Positions 15,937 through 24,762 of a stretch of DNA of 49,644 bases are shown here, piece by piece. Location of the stretch: positions 1-49,644 of the forward strand of contig JAISGP010000034.1 in assembly GCA_031263035.1 (NCBI GenBank). The letters are read 5' to 3'. Below the pieces are notes generated by a model. The model did no database searches. It was not told the DNA's origin and was given only the letters and a program-made list of their open reading frames with translations. Position numbers and translations under genes: made by a program. Position 1 is the first letter of the stretch. Each line of letters opens with the position of its first letter. This DNA comes from Lachnospiraceae bacterium (GTDB taxonomy: Bacteria; Bacillota; Clostridia; Lachnospirales; Lachnospiraceae).

Positions 15937-17175
15937 ATGAAAGGTAACATTATAGTAGGGCAATCAGGTGGACCAACAGCAGCTATTAATTCATCTCTAG
16001 CCGGAGTTTTTAGAACAGCTAAAGATAGAGGTGCTAAAAAAGTATACGGTATGATGCATGGAGTGCAAGGTCTTTTACAAGAAAGATATATTGATTTAAG
16101 TGATCATATTAAAACAGAGTTAGATGCCGAACTCTTAAAGAGAACGCCGGCTGCATTTCTTGGTACTTGTAGATATAAGTTACCGGAGATTCATGAAGAC
16201 AGAGATGTTTACGAAAAGATATTTGGTATATTAGAAAAACTTGAAATAGAAAGTTTTATTTATATAGGCGGAAACGATTCTATGGATACCATTAAGAAAC
16301 TTTCTGACTATGCTATTATTACCGGTCATCCATGTAGATTTGTAGGTTGTCCAAAGACTATAGATAACGATTTAGCTCTGACTGACCATACCCCAGGATA
16401 TGGAAGTGCTGCTAAATACATCGGAACTTCTGTTAAAGAGATTATTCGAGATAGTTTTAGTCTTGAATATGATAGAGGTTTAGTAACTATTGTTGAGATT
16501 ATGGGACGTAATGCAGGTTGGCTTACAGGTGCAGCAGCTCTTTCTAAGGGTGAAGATTGTGCAGGACCGGATATGATTTTCCTTCCTGAACTTCCATTTG
16601 ATTTGCAAGGCTTTTCAGATAGAGTTAAAAAGCTTCTTAAAAAGAGAAAATCAGTTGTTGTAGCTGTTTCAGAAGGAATTAAAATTGAAGGTGGCAAGTA
16701 TGTATGTGAGCTTGGACAAAGCTCTGACTTTGTAGATGCTTTTGGACATAAACAGCTTTCAGGTACTGCTGCATATTTAGCTAATTTTATTGCGGGAGAA
16801 ACTGGATGTAAGGCTCGTGCCATAGAGCTTTCTACACTACAACGTTCTGCATCTCATGCAGCATCTAGAGTAGATATTCTTGAAGCTTATCAAGTTGGTG
16901 GTGCAGCAGTTAAGGCAGCTGACGAAGGTGATTCAGGAAAGATGGTAGTTCTTACAAGAATTTCAGATGATCCATATCAATGCGGAACTGAAGTAAAAGA
17001 TGTTCATAAAATTGCAAATGATGAAAAGGTTGTTCCAAGAGATTGGATTAATAAAGAAGGCACATATGTTACAGATGAATTTATTTCATATGTAAGACCT
17101 TTAATTCAGGGAGATGTAAGTCCAGTAATGGTAGATGGTATTCCAAGACATTTATATGCACCAACGGAGTTATAG
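15937..17175 (+). CDS. pfp: Pyrophosphate-dependent 6-phosphofructokinase
   Basis: A 412-residue phosphofructokinase that phosphorylates fructose 6-phosphate in glycolysis. Two positions decide the donor. The E. coli ATP enzyme has GGDGS and PGTIDND; this protein has GGNDS and PKTIDND, placing Asp and Lys at the positions equivalent to Gly104 and Gly124. That is the established signature of pyrophosphate use. Other family motifs are GQSGGPTAAINSS, the catalytic TIDND, and VEIMGRNAGWL. PPi-PFK makes the step reversible and saves ATP, common in fermentative Clostridia. ATG with TAGGAGGAAGG upstream. A strong terminator follows. Confidence 0.92.
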   Translation: MKGNIIVGQSGGPTAAINSSLAGVFRTAKDRGAKKVYGMMHGVQGLLQERYIDLSDHIKTELDAELLKRTPAAFLGTCRYKLPEIHEDRDVYEKIFGILEKLEIESFIYIGGNDSMDTIKKLSDYAIITGHPCRFVGCPKTIDNDLALTDHTPGYGSAAKYIGTSVKEIIRDSFSLEYDRGLVTIVEIMGRNAGWLTGAAALSKGEDCAGPDMIFLPELPFDLQGFSDRVKKLLKKRKSVVVAVSEGIKIEGGKYVCELGQSSDFVDAFGHKQLSGTAAYLANFIAGETGCKARAIELSTLQRSASHAASRVDILEAYQVGGAAVKAADEGDSGKMVVLTRISDDPYQCGTEVKDVHKIANDEKVVPRDWINKEGTYVTDEFISYVRPLIQGDVSPVMVDGIPRHLYAPTEL

Positions 17176-17261
17176 AAATCTAAATATAACAGTACAGTAA
17201 GATTGAAAAAATAAGCTGTTTTTGTTTTGAAAATGAGCTTGAAAAAATTATATAGTTGATG

Positions 17262-17291
17262 TAAAAGCACTGCAGTTTTGTAGTGCTTTTA
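17262..17291 (+). terminator. Terminator of the phosphofructokinase gene
   Basis: A 13-bp stem (TAAAAGCACTGCA with TGTAGTGCTTTTA, one wobble) and a GTTT loop, ending in TTTTATT. Confidence 0.8.
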
Positions 17292-17476
17292 TTGTAGATA
17301 AAAATTTGAGTATGAGGATAAAATAATAATACAGGGATTTTTGTCTATTTAATTTAATTACTATTATAAGATGAGAAAAGTTTTCCTTAAAAGTGATTAG
17401 ATTTAGTTTTAATTTGCTAAAAATATGATAAAATATAGTAATTATAACTTGCGTGATTAAATGATATATGTTAACA

Positions 17477-17501
17477 TTAACATACCTTTTTGGTATGTTA
17501 A
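17477..17501 (+). promoter_or_regulatory. Perfect 10-bp hairpin next to a ribosome site
   Basis: TTAACATACC (17477-17486) pairs perfectly with GGTATGTTAA (17492-17501) across T5. AAGGAGG for the DUF3841 gene begins only a few bases later. It could be a repressor operator or an RNA structure that limits access to the ribosome site. The rest of the 342-base gap before it contains only the preceding terminator. Confidence 0.45.
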
Positions 17502-17517
17502 AGCCAAGGAGGTTAAT

Positions 17518-18147
17518 ATGGGAGAAAAGGTAAGGATTTATACGAGGCAAAATGACAAGACTTTAGAACAATTTAATAGGGATGGAAGAGTTATTAATGA
17601 CAGAAGATATGTGGAGAAGCATTTTGGGGATATTGCACCACTATTTATGGAAAGTTATGATTGGTTTACTAGGGAAGCCTGTAAGATGGTACCGAAACCG
17701 GAGGATGTACATGCACCTATTTGGGGATCAATAAGTGTAAAAAATTGTCTTAAACCGGTAGATAATACAGTAATTTATATACTTGAGATAGACAAAGATA
17801 AGGTTGTATATTTTGACGAAGAAAAATGGGATTACGTTTTAAACCGACTTTATTTGCCATTAGATAAGGAAGATGAGAAGAAATATCTTGAAGATTTGGC
17901 AAGAAAAGGTTTTAAAAATAGATTTTTATATGCAGATGATAATTTGAAAAACAAGTTTCCTCTAGAAATAAGAAAGATTAGAGATAGTTGGCAAAGAGTT
18001 TTTCAAATAGATAATTTTTCAATATTAAATGTATGTGGCAATATTTGGGAGATAAATAAAGAAGATGTAGTTAAAATAGTTTATCCTGGAGAAGATATTC
18101 TAAAGATTGTGGAAGGTATGGATAATTCCGGATTTGAATTAATATAA
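17518..18147 (+). CDS. DUF3841 domain protein
   Basis: A 209-residue soluble protein matching the DUF3841 pattern: an N-terminal VRIYTRQN, then RYVEKHFGDIAPLFMESYDWF, and the polar-aromatic HAPIWGSISVKN segment near residue 65. Function unknown in the family; sporadic distribution in Firmicutes. I chose the ATG at 17518, with AAGGAGG upstream; an in-frame ATG at 17461 would place a perfect hairpin and the ribosome site inside the gene. It stands alone between pfp and cysK. Confidence 0.75.
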   Translation: MGEKVRIYTRQNDKTLEQFNRDGRVINDRRYVEKHFGDIAPLFMESYDWFTREACKMVPKPEDVHAPIWGSISVKNCLKPVDNTVIYILEIDKDKVVYFDEEKWDYVLNRLYLPLDKEDEKKYLEDLARKGFKNRFLYADDNLKNKFPLEIRKIRDSWQRVFQIDNFSILNVCGNIWEINKEDVVKIVYPGEDILKIVEGMDNSGFELI

Positions 18148-18308
18148 GGATATTAAAAAATCTAACTTTATTTTTATAGTCATATGATAGTGATATAAGA
18201 AGTTTAAATGGAGTAAGATGATAGAATTAAAGTAAAGCTAATTTAATTAAATCTTTGGTTTTCACTAAAGTAAATGTAAAAGTAAGTAGGTACAACAAGG
18301 AGGACATT

Positions 18309-19238
18309 ATGGCAGTTTTTAAAAGAGTAGAAGAGTTAATAGGAAAGACACCACTTGTGGAGCTTTCTAGAATTGAAGAGGAAGAGGGCTTAGAAGGAAA
18401 ACTTTTAGTCAAATATGAAAGTAAAAATCCCGGCGGAAGCGTTAAAGATCGAGCTGCTTTAAATATGATATTAGTAGCGGAAGAAGCAGGAAAGTTAAAA
18501 CCGGGTGCTACGATTATTGAGCCTACAAGTGGTAATACAGGTGTTGGTTTAGCCATGCTTGGAGCAAGAAGAGGTTATAAGACTATATTTACTATGCCTG
18601 AAACAATGAGTGTAGAAAGAAGAGCGATTTTAAAAGCATATGGTGCTGAAATTGTACTTACTGATGGTAAGGCTGGTATGTCAGGAGCTATTGCCAAGGC
18701 AGATGAATTAAATAAAGAAATAGAAGGTTCTATTATTTTAGGTCAATTTGTAAATTCATCTAATTCTGATGCACATTTTAAAACTACCGGACCGGAGATT
18801 TGGGAAGACACAGAGGGACAAGTAGATATCTTCGTTGCCGGTGTTGGAACAGGTGGTACGATAACGGGAGTTGGACATTATTTGAAAAAACAAAAGCCAG
18901 ATGTTAAGGTAATCGCAGTAGAACCTAAGACTTCCCCTGTTCTTTCAGAAGGGAAAAGCGGACCTCATGGAATTATGGGTATTGGTGCCGGTTTTGTTCC
19001 GGAAATTTTAGATACAGAAGTTTATAACGGAATTAAAACTATTTCTAATGAAGAAGCATATGAAGGTGCAAGAAAATTAGCCACTAAGGAAGGACTTCTT
19101 GTAGGAATTAGTTCAGGAGCTGCCATTTTTGCAGCTATAGAAGAAGCTAAGAAAGAAGAAAATAAAGGAAAAACTATTGTAGCATTACTTCCTGATACTG
19201 GAGAGAGATATCTATCAACACCGTTATTTGCCTTATAA
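18309..19238 (+). CDS. cysK: Cysteine synthase A (O-acetylserine sulfhydrylase)
   Basis: A 309-residue PLP enzyme that makes L-cysteine from O-acetylserine and sulfide. The Schiff-base lysine is in NPGGSVKDRAALNM. The substrate loop EPTSGNTGVGLAM, the phosphate-binding GVGTGGTITGVG and the LVGISSGAA serine loop are all conserved. Length is normal. The ATG at 18309 follows AAGGAGGACATT; an in-frame ATG at 18255 would add 18 residues with no family similarity. No cysE is adjacent and I see no T-box or CymR-type site. Confidence 0.95.
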   Translation: MAVFKRVEELIGKTPLVELSRIEEEEGLEGKLLVKYESKNPGGSVKDRAALNMILVAEEAGKLKPGATIIEPTSGNTGVGLAMLGARRGYKTIFTMPETMSVERRAILKAYGAEIVLTDGKAGMSGAIAKADELNKEIEGSIILGQFVNSSNSDAHFKTTGPEIWEDTEGQVDIFVAGVGTGGTITGVGHYLKKQKPDVKVIAVEPKTSPVLSEGKSGPHGIMGIGAGFVPEILDTEVYNGIKTISNEEAYEGARKLATKEGLLVGISSGAAIFAAIEEAKKEENKGKTIVALLPDTGERYLSTPLFAL

Positions 19239-19293
19239 GACTGTTATGATTATTAATTATCATAGATTGTATACAAAGTACGTAAATAAAAAC

Positions 19294-19322
19294 TTGTCAA
19301 ATCATTAAATATAAAATAAAAT
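19294..19322 (+). promoter_or_regulatory. Probable promoter of the hydrogenase gene
   Basis: TTGTCA and TAAAAT separated by exactly 17 bases, about 65 bases before the ATG. Confidence 0.5.
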
Positions 19323-19387
19323 ATAGAAGTATTGAGAGAAGTTTTGGGGAAAACATTCTATAATTAAATTTTAGATAAGGAGTTTAT

Positions 19388-20923
19388 ATGAGAATAGTTG
19401 AGTCCCAAGTTGGAGATATTAGGCGACATGTTTTTGCGGAAGTGGCAAGATTAGCGTTTAATGGTGGTAACTATAAACAAGAGATTTCTGATATTCCTTT
19501 TAGAATTATTAAAGGTGAGGAGGCAAAATATCGTGAGTCTATTTTCCTTGAGAGAGCAATTGTAAGTGAAAGAGTTCGTCTTGCCATTGGCTTACCTCTT
19601 CGTCCTATAGATGAGTATGCTGCTATATCTAAAGGAATTGAAGAAAGCGTTATTGATGAAAAGTATTACGACCCACCCTTGATTAATATTATTAAATTTG
19701 CATGTCATTCATGTCCCAATAATATGTATAAGGTTACAGATGGATGTCAAGGATGTTTGGCACACCCTTGTATTGATGCCTGCCCTAAAGATGCAATAAG
19801 TTTTGGACCTCATCATAGAACAGTTATAGATCAGGATAAGTGCATTAAGTGCGGAAGATGTAAAAAGGTATGTCCATATGGAGCTATTATGAAATTTGAT
19901 AGACCTTGTGCAAATGCTTGTGGAGTTGATGCCATTGGTAGTGATGAACTAGGACGTGCTCATATAGATCAAGATAAATGTGTAGCCTGTGGAATGTGTG
20001 TTGTAAATTGTCCATTTGGTGCAATTTCTGATAAGGGACAGATATTCCAATTAATTCAAGCTATTAAAAAAGGTCCGGTTTCTGTAATTGTAGCACCTTC
20101 TTTTGTAGGTCAATTTGGTCCTAAAGCAACCTATGGCAAATTAGTTTCAGCTTTAAGAGAAGTTGGATTTAATCATGTGGCAGAAGTTAGTGTTGGAGCT
20201 GACCTTTGTGCTATTCAGGAAGCTAAAGACTTTATAAAAGAAGTTCCAAAAGAGCTACCATTTATGGCTACTTCTTGTTGCCCAGCATGGTCAGTTATGG
20301 CTAAGAAAAATTTCCCGGAGATTGCAAATACAATCAGTATGGCACTTACACCAATGGTTCTTACAGCAAGATATATGAAAAAACGTCATCCTAAGGATAA
20401 GATTGTATTTATCGGTCCATGTTCTGCTAAAAAACTTGAAGCAAGTAGAAAGACTATTAGAAGTTATGTGGATTTTGTACTTACTTTTGAAGAATTGGCA
20501 GGAATTTTTGAAGCTAAGGATATTGATGTAAGCTCTATGGAAGAGGCACAGGTAAATGATCTTGCAACAGCAGCAGGTAAAGGATTTGCCGTAGGTGGTG
20601 GAGTTGCAAATGCCGTAGTAGACGTAATAAAAGAATTAGATCCTGATAGAGAAGTTAAAGTTAGTTCAGCAATGGGACTTAGAGAATGTAAAGAAATGTT
20701 GCAAGAGGCCATAAAAGGTTCGTATAATGGGTATCTTCTTGAAGGAATGGGGTGTCCAGGTGGCTGTGCAGCAGGAACAGGTACAATTCAAAATTCTAGA
20801 AAAACCAGTGTTTTAGTAAATAAAGCTAAACAAGACGCCACAGCAAAGGTAGCAACAGAAAATCAATATGCTAATAAGTTAGAAGTTTTAGAAGAAATGG
20901 GAAAAAGTAAGAATACTTTATAA
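19388..20923 (+). CDS. Monomeric group B [FeFe] hydrogenase
   Basis: A 511-residue cytoplasmic protein. Residues ~105-215 hold Fe-S sites: CHSCP with GCQGC, then two ferredoxin blocks (CIKCGRCKKVCP and CVACGMCVVNCP). The H-cluster domain shows L1 TSCCPAW (Cys297, Cys298), L2 GPCSAKKLEA (Cys345) and L3 GMGCPGGCAAG (Cys456, Cys460), so all bridging and cubane cysteines are present. The layout fits the group B (TIGR04105-type) enzymes of Clostridia, presumed ferredoxin-linked; their physiological direction and partners are poorly known. No maturase (HydE, F, G) or electron-transfer partner lies nearby. Own promoter and terminator. Confidence 0.92.
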   Translation: MRIVESQVGDIRRHVFAEVARLAFNGGNYKQEISDIPFRIIKGEEAKYRESIFLERAIVSERVRLAIGLPLRPIDEYAAISKGIEESVIDEKYYDPPLINIIKFACHSCPNNMYKVTDGCQGCLAHPCIDACPKDAISFGPHHRTVIDQDKCIKCGRCKKVCPYGAIMKFDRPCANACGVDAIGSDELGRAHIDQDKCVACGMCVVNCPFGAISDKGQIFQLIQAIKKGPVSVIVAPSFVGQFGPKATYGKLVSALREVGFNHVAEVSVGADLCAIQEAKDFIKEVPKELPFMATSCCPAWSVMAKKNFPEIANTISMALTPMVLTARYMKKRHPKDKIVFIGPCSAKKLEASRKTIRSYVDFVLTFEELAGIFEAKDIDVSSMEEAQVNDLATAAGKGFAVGGGVANAVVDVIKELDPDREVKVSSAMGLRECKEMLQEAIKGSYNGYLLEGMGCPGGCAAGTGTIQNSRKTSVLVNKAKQDATAKVATENQYANKLEVLEEMGKSKNTL

Positions 20924-20937
20924 TTAAAATACTAAAG

Positions 20938-20976
20938 AGGCAATGTTACAGAGAAGATGAGGTAACTTGCCTTTTT
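20938..20976 (+). terminator. Terminator of the hydrogenase gene
   Basis: AGGCAAtGTTAC pairs with GTAACTTGCCT (one bulge) and is followed by TTTTTGTTT. Confidence 0.75.
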
Positions 20977-21179
20977 GTTTAATAGTTTGATAGGGAATAA
21001 GAAGGGAAATGTGAACATATTCTGAAATTATAATAAAATTTTGTGTATGTTTGAGTTTAACAAGGTTTTGTGATATTCTTTACATATCTTTATGTAGTAA
21101 GAAGTACATGTTTTTCTTACTTAAAGGTAAATATTTAAATAATCTATTTTACAATATAAAAAGAAAGGTTAGTGACCAT

Positions 21180-21692
21180 ATGACAAAGGGAATTGGAAGA
21201 TTTGAAAAAGTAAGTTTTTCACAATTCTACGCAGGTGTTCATGAAGTTATGCCTGAAAAATTAGAAGAAGAAGTTGAGATTTTATATGAGGAATTAAAAC
21301 TTCCAAGAAGAGCTACGAAAGGTTCTGCCGGGTATGATTTCTTTGCACCCTATTCTTTTGATTTAAAACCGGGACAAACAGTTAAGATACCTACAGGTAT
21401 TAGAGTTGTAATGGATGAATCTTGGGTTCTTATGTGTTTTCCAAGAAGTGGTTTAGGTTTTAAATATCGACTTCAATTGAATAATACAGTGGGAATTATT
21501 GATAGTGATTATTATTATTCTGATAATGAGGGACATATATTTGCAAAGCTTACCAATGATTCAAATGAAAATAAAAGTCTTGTAATTCAATTAGGTCAAG
21601 GTTTTATGCAAGGTATTTTCCTACAATATGGTTTAATTGAAGGAGACGATACTGCCACAGAGAGAAATGGTGGCTTTGGAAGTACCACCTAA
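21180..21692 (+). CDS. dut: dUTP diphosphatase (trimeric dUTPase)
   Basis: A 170-residue enzyme that hydrolyses dUTP to dUMP and keeps uracil out of DNA. The five dUTPase motifs are in order: SAGYDFFA, PRSGLGFK, NNTVGIIDSDYYYS (holding the catalytic Asp), LGQGFMQGIF (variant of GDRIAQ) and the C-terminal ERNGGFGST. The motif 3 loop has an insert, and motif 4 is diverged. I place the start at ATG 21180, with AAAGG upstream; an in-frame ATG at 21051 would add 43 residues unlike the family. Alternative: a phage-type dUTPase, but no phage genes flank it. Confidence 0.88.
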   Translation: MTKGIGRFEKVSFSQFYAGVHEVMPEKLEEEVEILYEELKLPRRATKGSAGYDFFAPYSFDLKPGQTVKIPTGIRVVMDESWVLMCFPRSGLGFKYRLQLNNTVGIIDSDYYYSDNEGHIFAKLTNDSNENKSLVIQLGQGFMQGIFLQYGLIEGDDTATERNGGFGSTT

Positions 21693-21793
21693 AAAGATTA
21701 AATAGGGTTTCGGTTGTAGAATAGATGTAATATATTTTTATTATATTGCACATTGATAAGAGAAGGAGAAGTTGATTTTTCAACGAGGATAAT

Positions 21794-22657
21794 ATGAGCG
21801 AATATATAATAAGTGTTAATAGTACAGTAGATATGCCTAAAGAATGGGTATTAGAAAGAGCAGATGCAATTGTTGCTTTAAAATATACTATGGATGGTGT
21901 TACCTATGAGGATATGAATGGTCTTTCTCCAAAAGAGTTTTTTGTTAAACTTAGAGAAGGTCATCAAGCAGTTACCACCCAAGCTAATCCAGAGCAAGTT
22001 ATGGAAGTATGGAAGCCATTTTTGGATGAAGGAAAAGATATTCTCCATATAGCTTTTACTTCCGGTCTTAGTGGAACTTATAATAGTTGCCTAATAGCTG
22101 CAAATGAACTTAAAGAAAAATATCCAGATAGAAAAATAATAGTCGTTGATGATTTATGTGCTTGCCTGGGAGAAGCTGTTTTATTATACTATGCTTCAAA
22201 GCTTAAAAAGGAAGGTAAAAATATAGAAGAAGTTGCTAAGTGGGTTGAAGATAACAAGCTTAAAGTAATTCATTATGTAACTATTGATGATTTAAATCAT
22301 CTTTATAGAGGTGGACGACTTTCAAAAGCATCAGCAGTTTTAGGTAGCTTAGTTAAACTAAAACCAATCATCAGAGTTAATGATGAAGGAATGTTAGAAG
22401 TTATTGCTAAAGAGCGTGGACGTAAAAAATCTATGCATAAAATCGTAGATATGGCTTATGAAAAAGGTAAGGATTTTAACAACGAAGTTATTTTCATAAC
22501 CCATGGAGACGTTTTAGAAGAAGCAGAAGAATTAGCCGAAATGGTTAAAGAAAAATTTACTACTTCAGAAGTTATAATTAATAATATTGGAACAGTTATT
22601 GGTAGTCATACAGGACCTGGGGTTTTAGCAGTATTCTGTATAGGTGAAAGTAGATAA
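21794..22657 (+). CDS. DegV family fatty acid-binding protein
   Basis: A 287-residue protein of the DegV/FakB family, which holds a fatty acid in a buried pocket and presents it to the FakA kinase for phospholipid synthesis. Typical features seen are SVNSTVDMPKEW at the start, TTQANPEQVMEVW, the IAFTSGLSGTYNS lipid-binding loop, DDLNHLYRGGRLSKASAVLGSL, and the C-terminal SHTGPGVLAVFCIG. No fakA is adjacent, so the lipid partner is elsewhere. ATG preceded by GAGGATA. A terminator follows at 22672. Confidence 0.93.
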   Translation: MSEYIISVNSTVDMPKEWVLERADAIVALKYTMDGVTYEDMNGLSPKEFFVKLREGHQAVTTQANPEQVMEVWKPFLDEGKDILHIAFTSGLSGTYNSCLIAANELKEKYPDRKIIVVDDLCACLGEAVLLYYASKLKKEGKNIEEVAKWVEDNKLKVIHYVTIDDLNHLYRGGRLSKASAVLGSLVKLKPIIRVNDEGMLEVIAKERGRKKSMHKIVDMAYEKGKDFNNEVIFITHGDVLEEAEELAEMVKEKFTTSEVIINNIGTVIGSHTGPGVLAVFCIGESR

Positions 22658-22671
22658 ATACCATAATAATT

Positions 22672-22703
22672 AAAGATCTAGGGGGCAACTCTAGGTCTTT
22701 TAT
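22672..22703 (+). terminator. Terminator of the degV-type gene
   Basis: AAAGATCTAG pairs with CTAGGTCTTT (one wobble) across GGGGCAACT; a TTTTATT tract follows. Confidence 0.8.
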
Positions 22704-22783
22704 TAAGCATTTAACTTTTTAAATTTATATGCAATACAATTGTTTTCAGATTTTTTATTTTATCATTAAAGGAAGAGCTGGAT

Positions 22784-23851
22784 ATGAAATTTGTAAAATA
22801 TATAAAAACATGGCAGTTTATTTTGGGGATTGTTATGATTATTCTCGGAATAATATTTGCAAATGGTACAAGTTTTTATAAATCAAATATAGGTGTTGTG
22901 AAAAGTTATAATACAACAAAGGCAGATAAAGAGTACAAGCAGACTTTAACAATAAAAGTTTTAAATCATAAATATAGAGGTCAGAATATTACTGCTACAA
23001 ATGAATATACTTTTTCTGGGGCTTTAAATGAGAAAATACATAAGGGTGATCAGGTCTTTTTATCAATTAGTAAATCCGGTGATAGTTTCAGTGCTAGTAT
23101 TTCAGGGGTCAGAAGAGATTATTATGCTTTTTGGTTGGTTTTAATATTACTTTATATTGTAGTAGTTATGGCAAAAGTTAGGGGGATACGAGCCTTAATT
23201 TCGGTTGTGCTAAATATTGTAATATTTGCTGTTGCACTACATTTTTATACCTTAGGTCATGATTTGTTTTCTATAAGTATAGTTTTAATGTTTGTTTTTA
23301 CTATTTGCTCAATGCTAATTTCAAATAAAGTTAAAACTTCTAGTTTTATTTCTATTATTAGTACATTGATTACATCTTTCTTGGTTCTGCTTTTAGTTAA
23401 GTGGGTATTTAAAATCGGAGTGGACATTGATTATGCAAATCTAGACTATATTACTGGGAAAGCTGATCCGGAGATGATATTTATGGCAAGTTTAAATATT
23501 GCTTCTCTTGGAGCGGTTATGGATGTAGCCATTTCCATTACATCCAGTTTATTTGAAGTAATAAGAAAAAATCCTAATGTAAAATCCAAAAATCTTATAA
23601 GTTCAGGACGGGAAATTGGTTATGACATAATGGGTTCCATGACAAGTGTTCTTTTCTTTACCTATGCTGCCGGCTTAATACCTCTTATGATTATTAAGAT
23701 GCATAATGATGTGAGCATGATTACAATTCTTCATTTGCAAGTGCCTTTTGAAATATGTAGGTTTTTAATTGGAGGAATAGCTATAGTACTGGCAATTCCG
23801 GTTACAATATTTATATGTGGAATTTATTTTAAAGTAAGGAATAAAAAATGA
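22784..23851 (+). CDS. YibE/F family membrane protein, first of a pair
   Basis: A 355-residue YibE/F-family membrane protein (PF07907). Helix 1 (FILGIVMIILGIIFANG) is followed by a ~85-residue extracellular beta-type domain (residues 35-120: NTTKADKEYKQTLTIKVLNHKY and onward). About seven more helices follow. The family core is the ISLGAVMDVAISITSSLFEV-like stretch near residue 245. Function unknown, possibly solute export. ATG with AGGAAGAGC upstream. The next gene overlaps its stop by four bases (ATGA), implying translational coupling and a two-subunit complex. Confidence 0.88.
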   Translation: MKFVKYIKTWQFILGIVMIILGIIFANGTSFYKSNIGVVKSYNTTKADKEYKQTLTIKVLNHKYRGQNITATNEYTFSGALNEKIHKGDQVFLSISKSGDSFSASISGVRRDYYAFWLVLILLYIVVVMAKVRGIRALISVVLNIVIFAVALHFYTLGHDLFSISIVLMFVFTICSMLISNKVKTSSFISIISTLITSFLVLLLVKWVFKIGVDIDYANLDYITGKADPEMIFMASLNIASLGAVMDVAISITSSLFEVIRKNPNVKSKNLISSGREIGYDIMGSMTSVLFFTYAAGLIPLMIIKMHNDVSMITILHLQVPFEICRFLIGGIAIVLAIPVTIFICGIYFKVRNKK

Positions 23852-24618
23852 GTGTAATTTTAATATTATTATTAATTTTTATAGTGCTTTTTGTAGCAGT
23901 AGGCGGAGATAGGGGAGTGGTATCTCTTATTACTCTTATAGGAAATGCAGTAATTTTTATACTGTGTACTATTTTCATGTCTGCAAATATACCGGCTATT
24001 TTAGTTACTATTATCGCCAGTGTAGGAATAAGTGCCCTTACTTTATTTTATCAAAACGGAAGAAATGTAAAGACTTATTCAGCAATGATTTCTCTGGTTA
24101 TTGTTATGGTGATTTTATTACTTATGACTATAATAATCGGATTGCAAATGGAACTTGGTGGTCTTAACGAAATTGAACTAAAATCAGATATGGTTCAGTT
24201 TTATACTTTTGATTTTCATGTAGATTTAAGATATGTAATGATTGGGGTAATTATCATTGGTCTTTTAGGAGCTGTGTTGGACACAACAGTTGCAATTAGT
24301 TCCGGATTATATGAGGTTTATGAACATAATAAAGATTTAAATCAAAAAGAACTATTTAAATCAGGCATTAAAATCGGAAAAGATATTCTATCAACAACAT
24401 TTAATACACTATATTTTGCCTATATTGGCGAAGCATTAATGCTTATAGTTTATTTGCAAGAATATAATTATACATTTATAGAAATCATTAATTCTAAGGC
24501 TTTTTTGGCAGAGTTTGTGTGTATAATCTTTAGTGCCATTGGATGTACTCTAGTAATTCCTATAAATGCTTATATAGCTTCGAGAGTGTATAAATCATCT
24601 ACTTTTTTTAACCAATAG
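23848..24618 (+). CDS. YibE/F family membrane protein, second of a pair
   Basis: A 256-residue multi-helix protein of the same family as its upstream partner but without the extracellular domain. The shared core reads IIIGLLGAVLDTTVAISSGLYEV, then an LNQKELFKSGIKIGKDI segment equivalent to the SKNLISSGREIGYDI of the first protein. The four-base overlap with the upstream gene suggests coupled synthesis and heteromer assembly. Substrate unknown. A bidirectional terminator follows. Confidence 0.88.
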   Translation: MSVILILLLIFIVLFVAVGGDRGVVSLITLIGNAVIFILCTIFMSANIPAILVTIIASVGISALTLFYQNGRNVKTYSAMISLVIVMVILLLMTIIIGLQMELGGLNEIELKSDMVQFYTFDFHVDLRYVMIGVIIIGLLGAVLDTTVAISSGLYEVYEHNKDLNQKELFKSGIKIGKDILSTTFNTLYFAYIGEALMLIVYLQEYNYTFIEIINSKAFLAEFVCIIFSAIGCTLVIPINAYIASRVYKSSTFFNQ

Positions 24619-24714
24619 AATTATAATAGTTTATTATTTCCATATTTTAACTCACTAACTATTTTGTAGTATGGAAACGTTAGTATTAAATTGAACAAGT
24701 AGATTTTAAAATAA

Positions 24715-24759
24715 AACCAGATAATACTGTTTTAATATTAAAAGCAATATTATCTGGTT
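24715..24759. terminator. Bidirectional terminator between the YibE/F pair and the SDR gene
   Basis: AACCAGATAATA (24715-24726) and TATTATCTGGTT (24748-24759) are perfectly complementary. Downstream on the plus strand is ATTTTATA and on the minus strand TTTTATTTTAAA, so it can serve both convergent genes. Confidence 0.7.
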
Positions 24760-24762
24760 ATT

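Noticed and set aside
17248..17550. 100-codon minus-strand frame
   Set aside because: It overlaps the terminator, hairpin and ribosome site of flanking plus-strand genes and has no ribosome site of its own.
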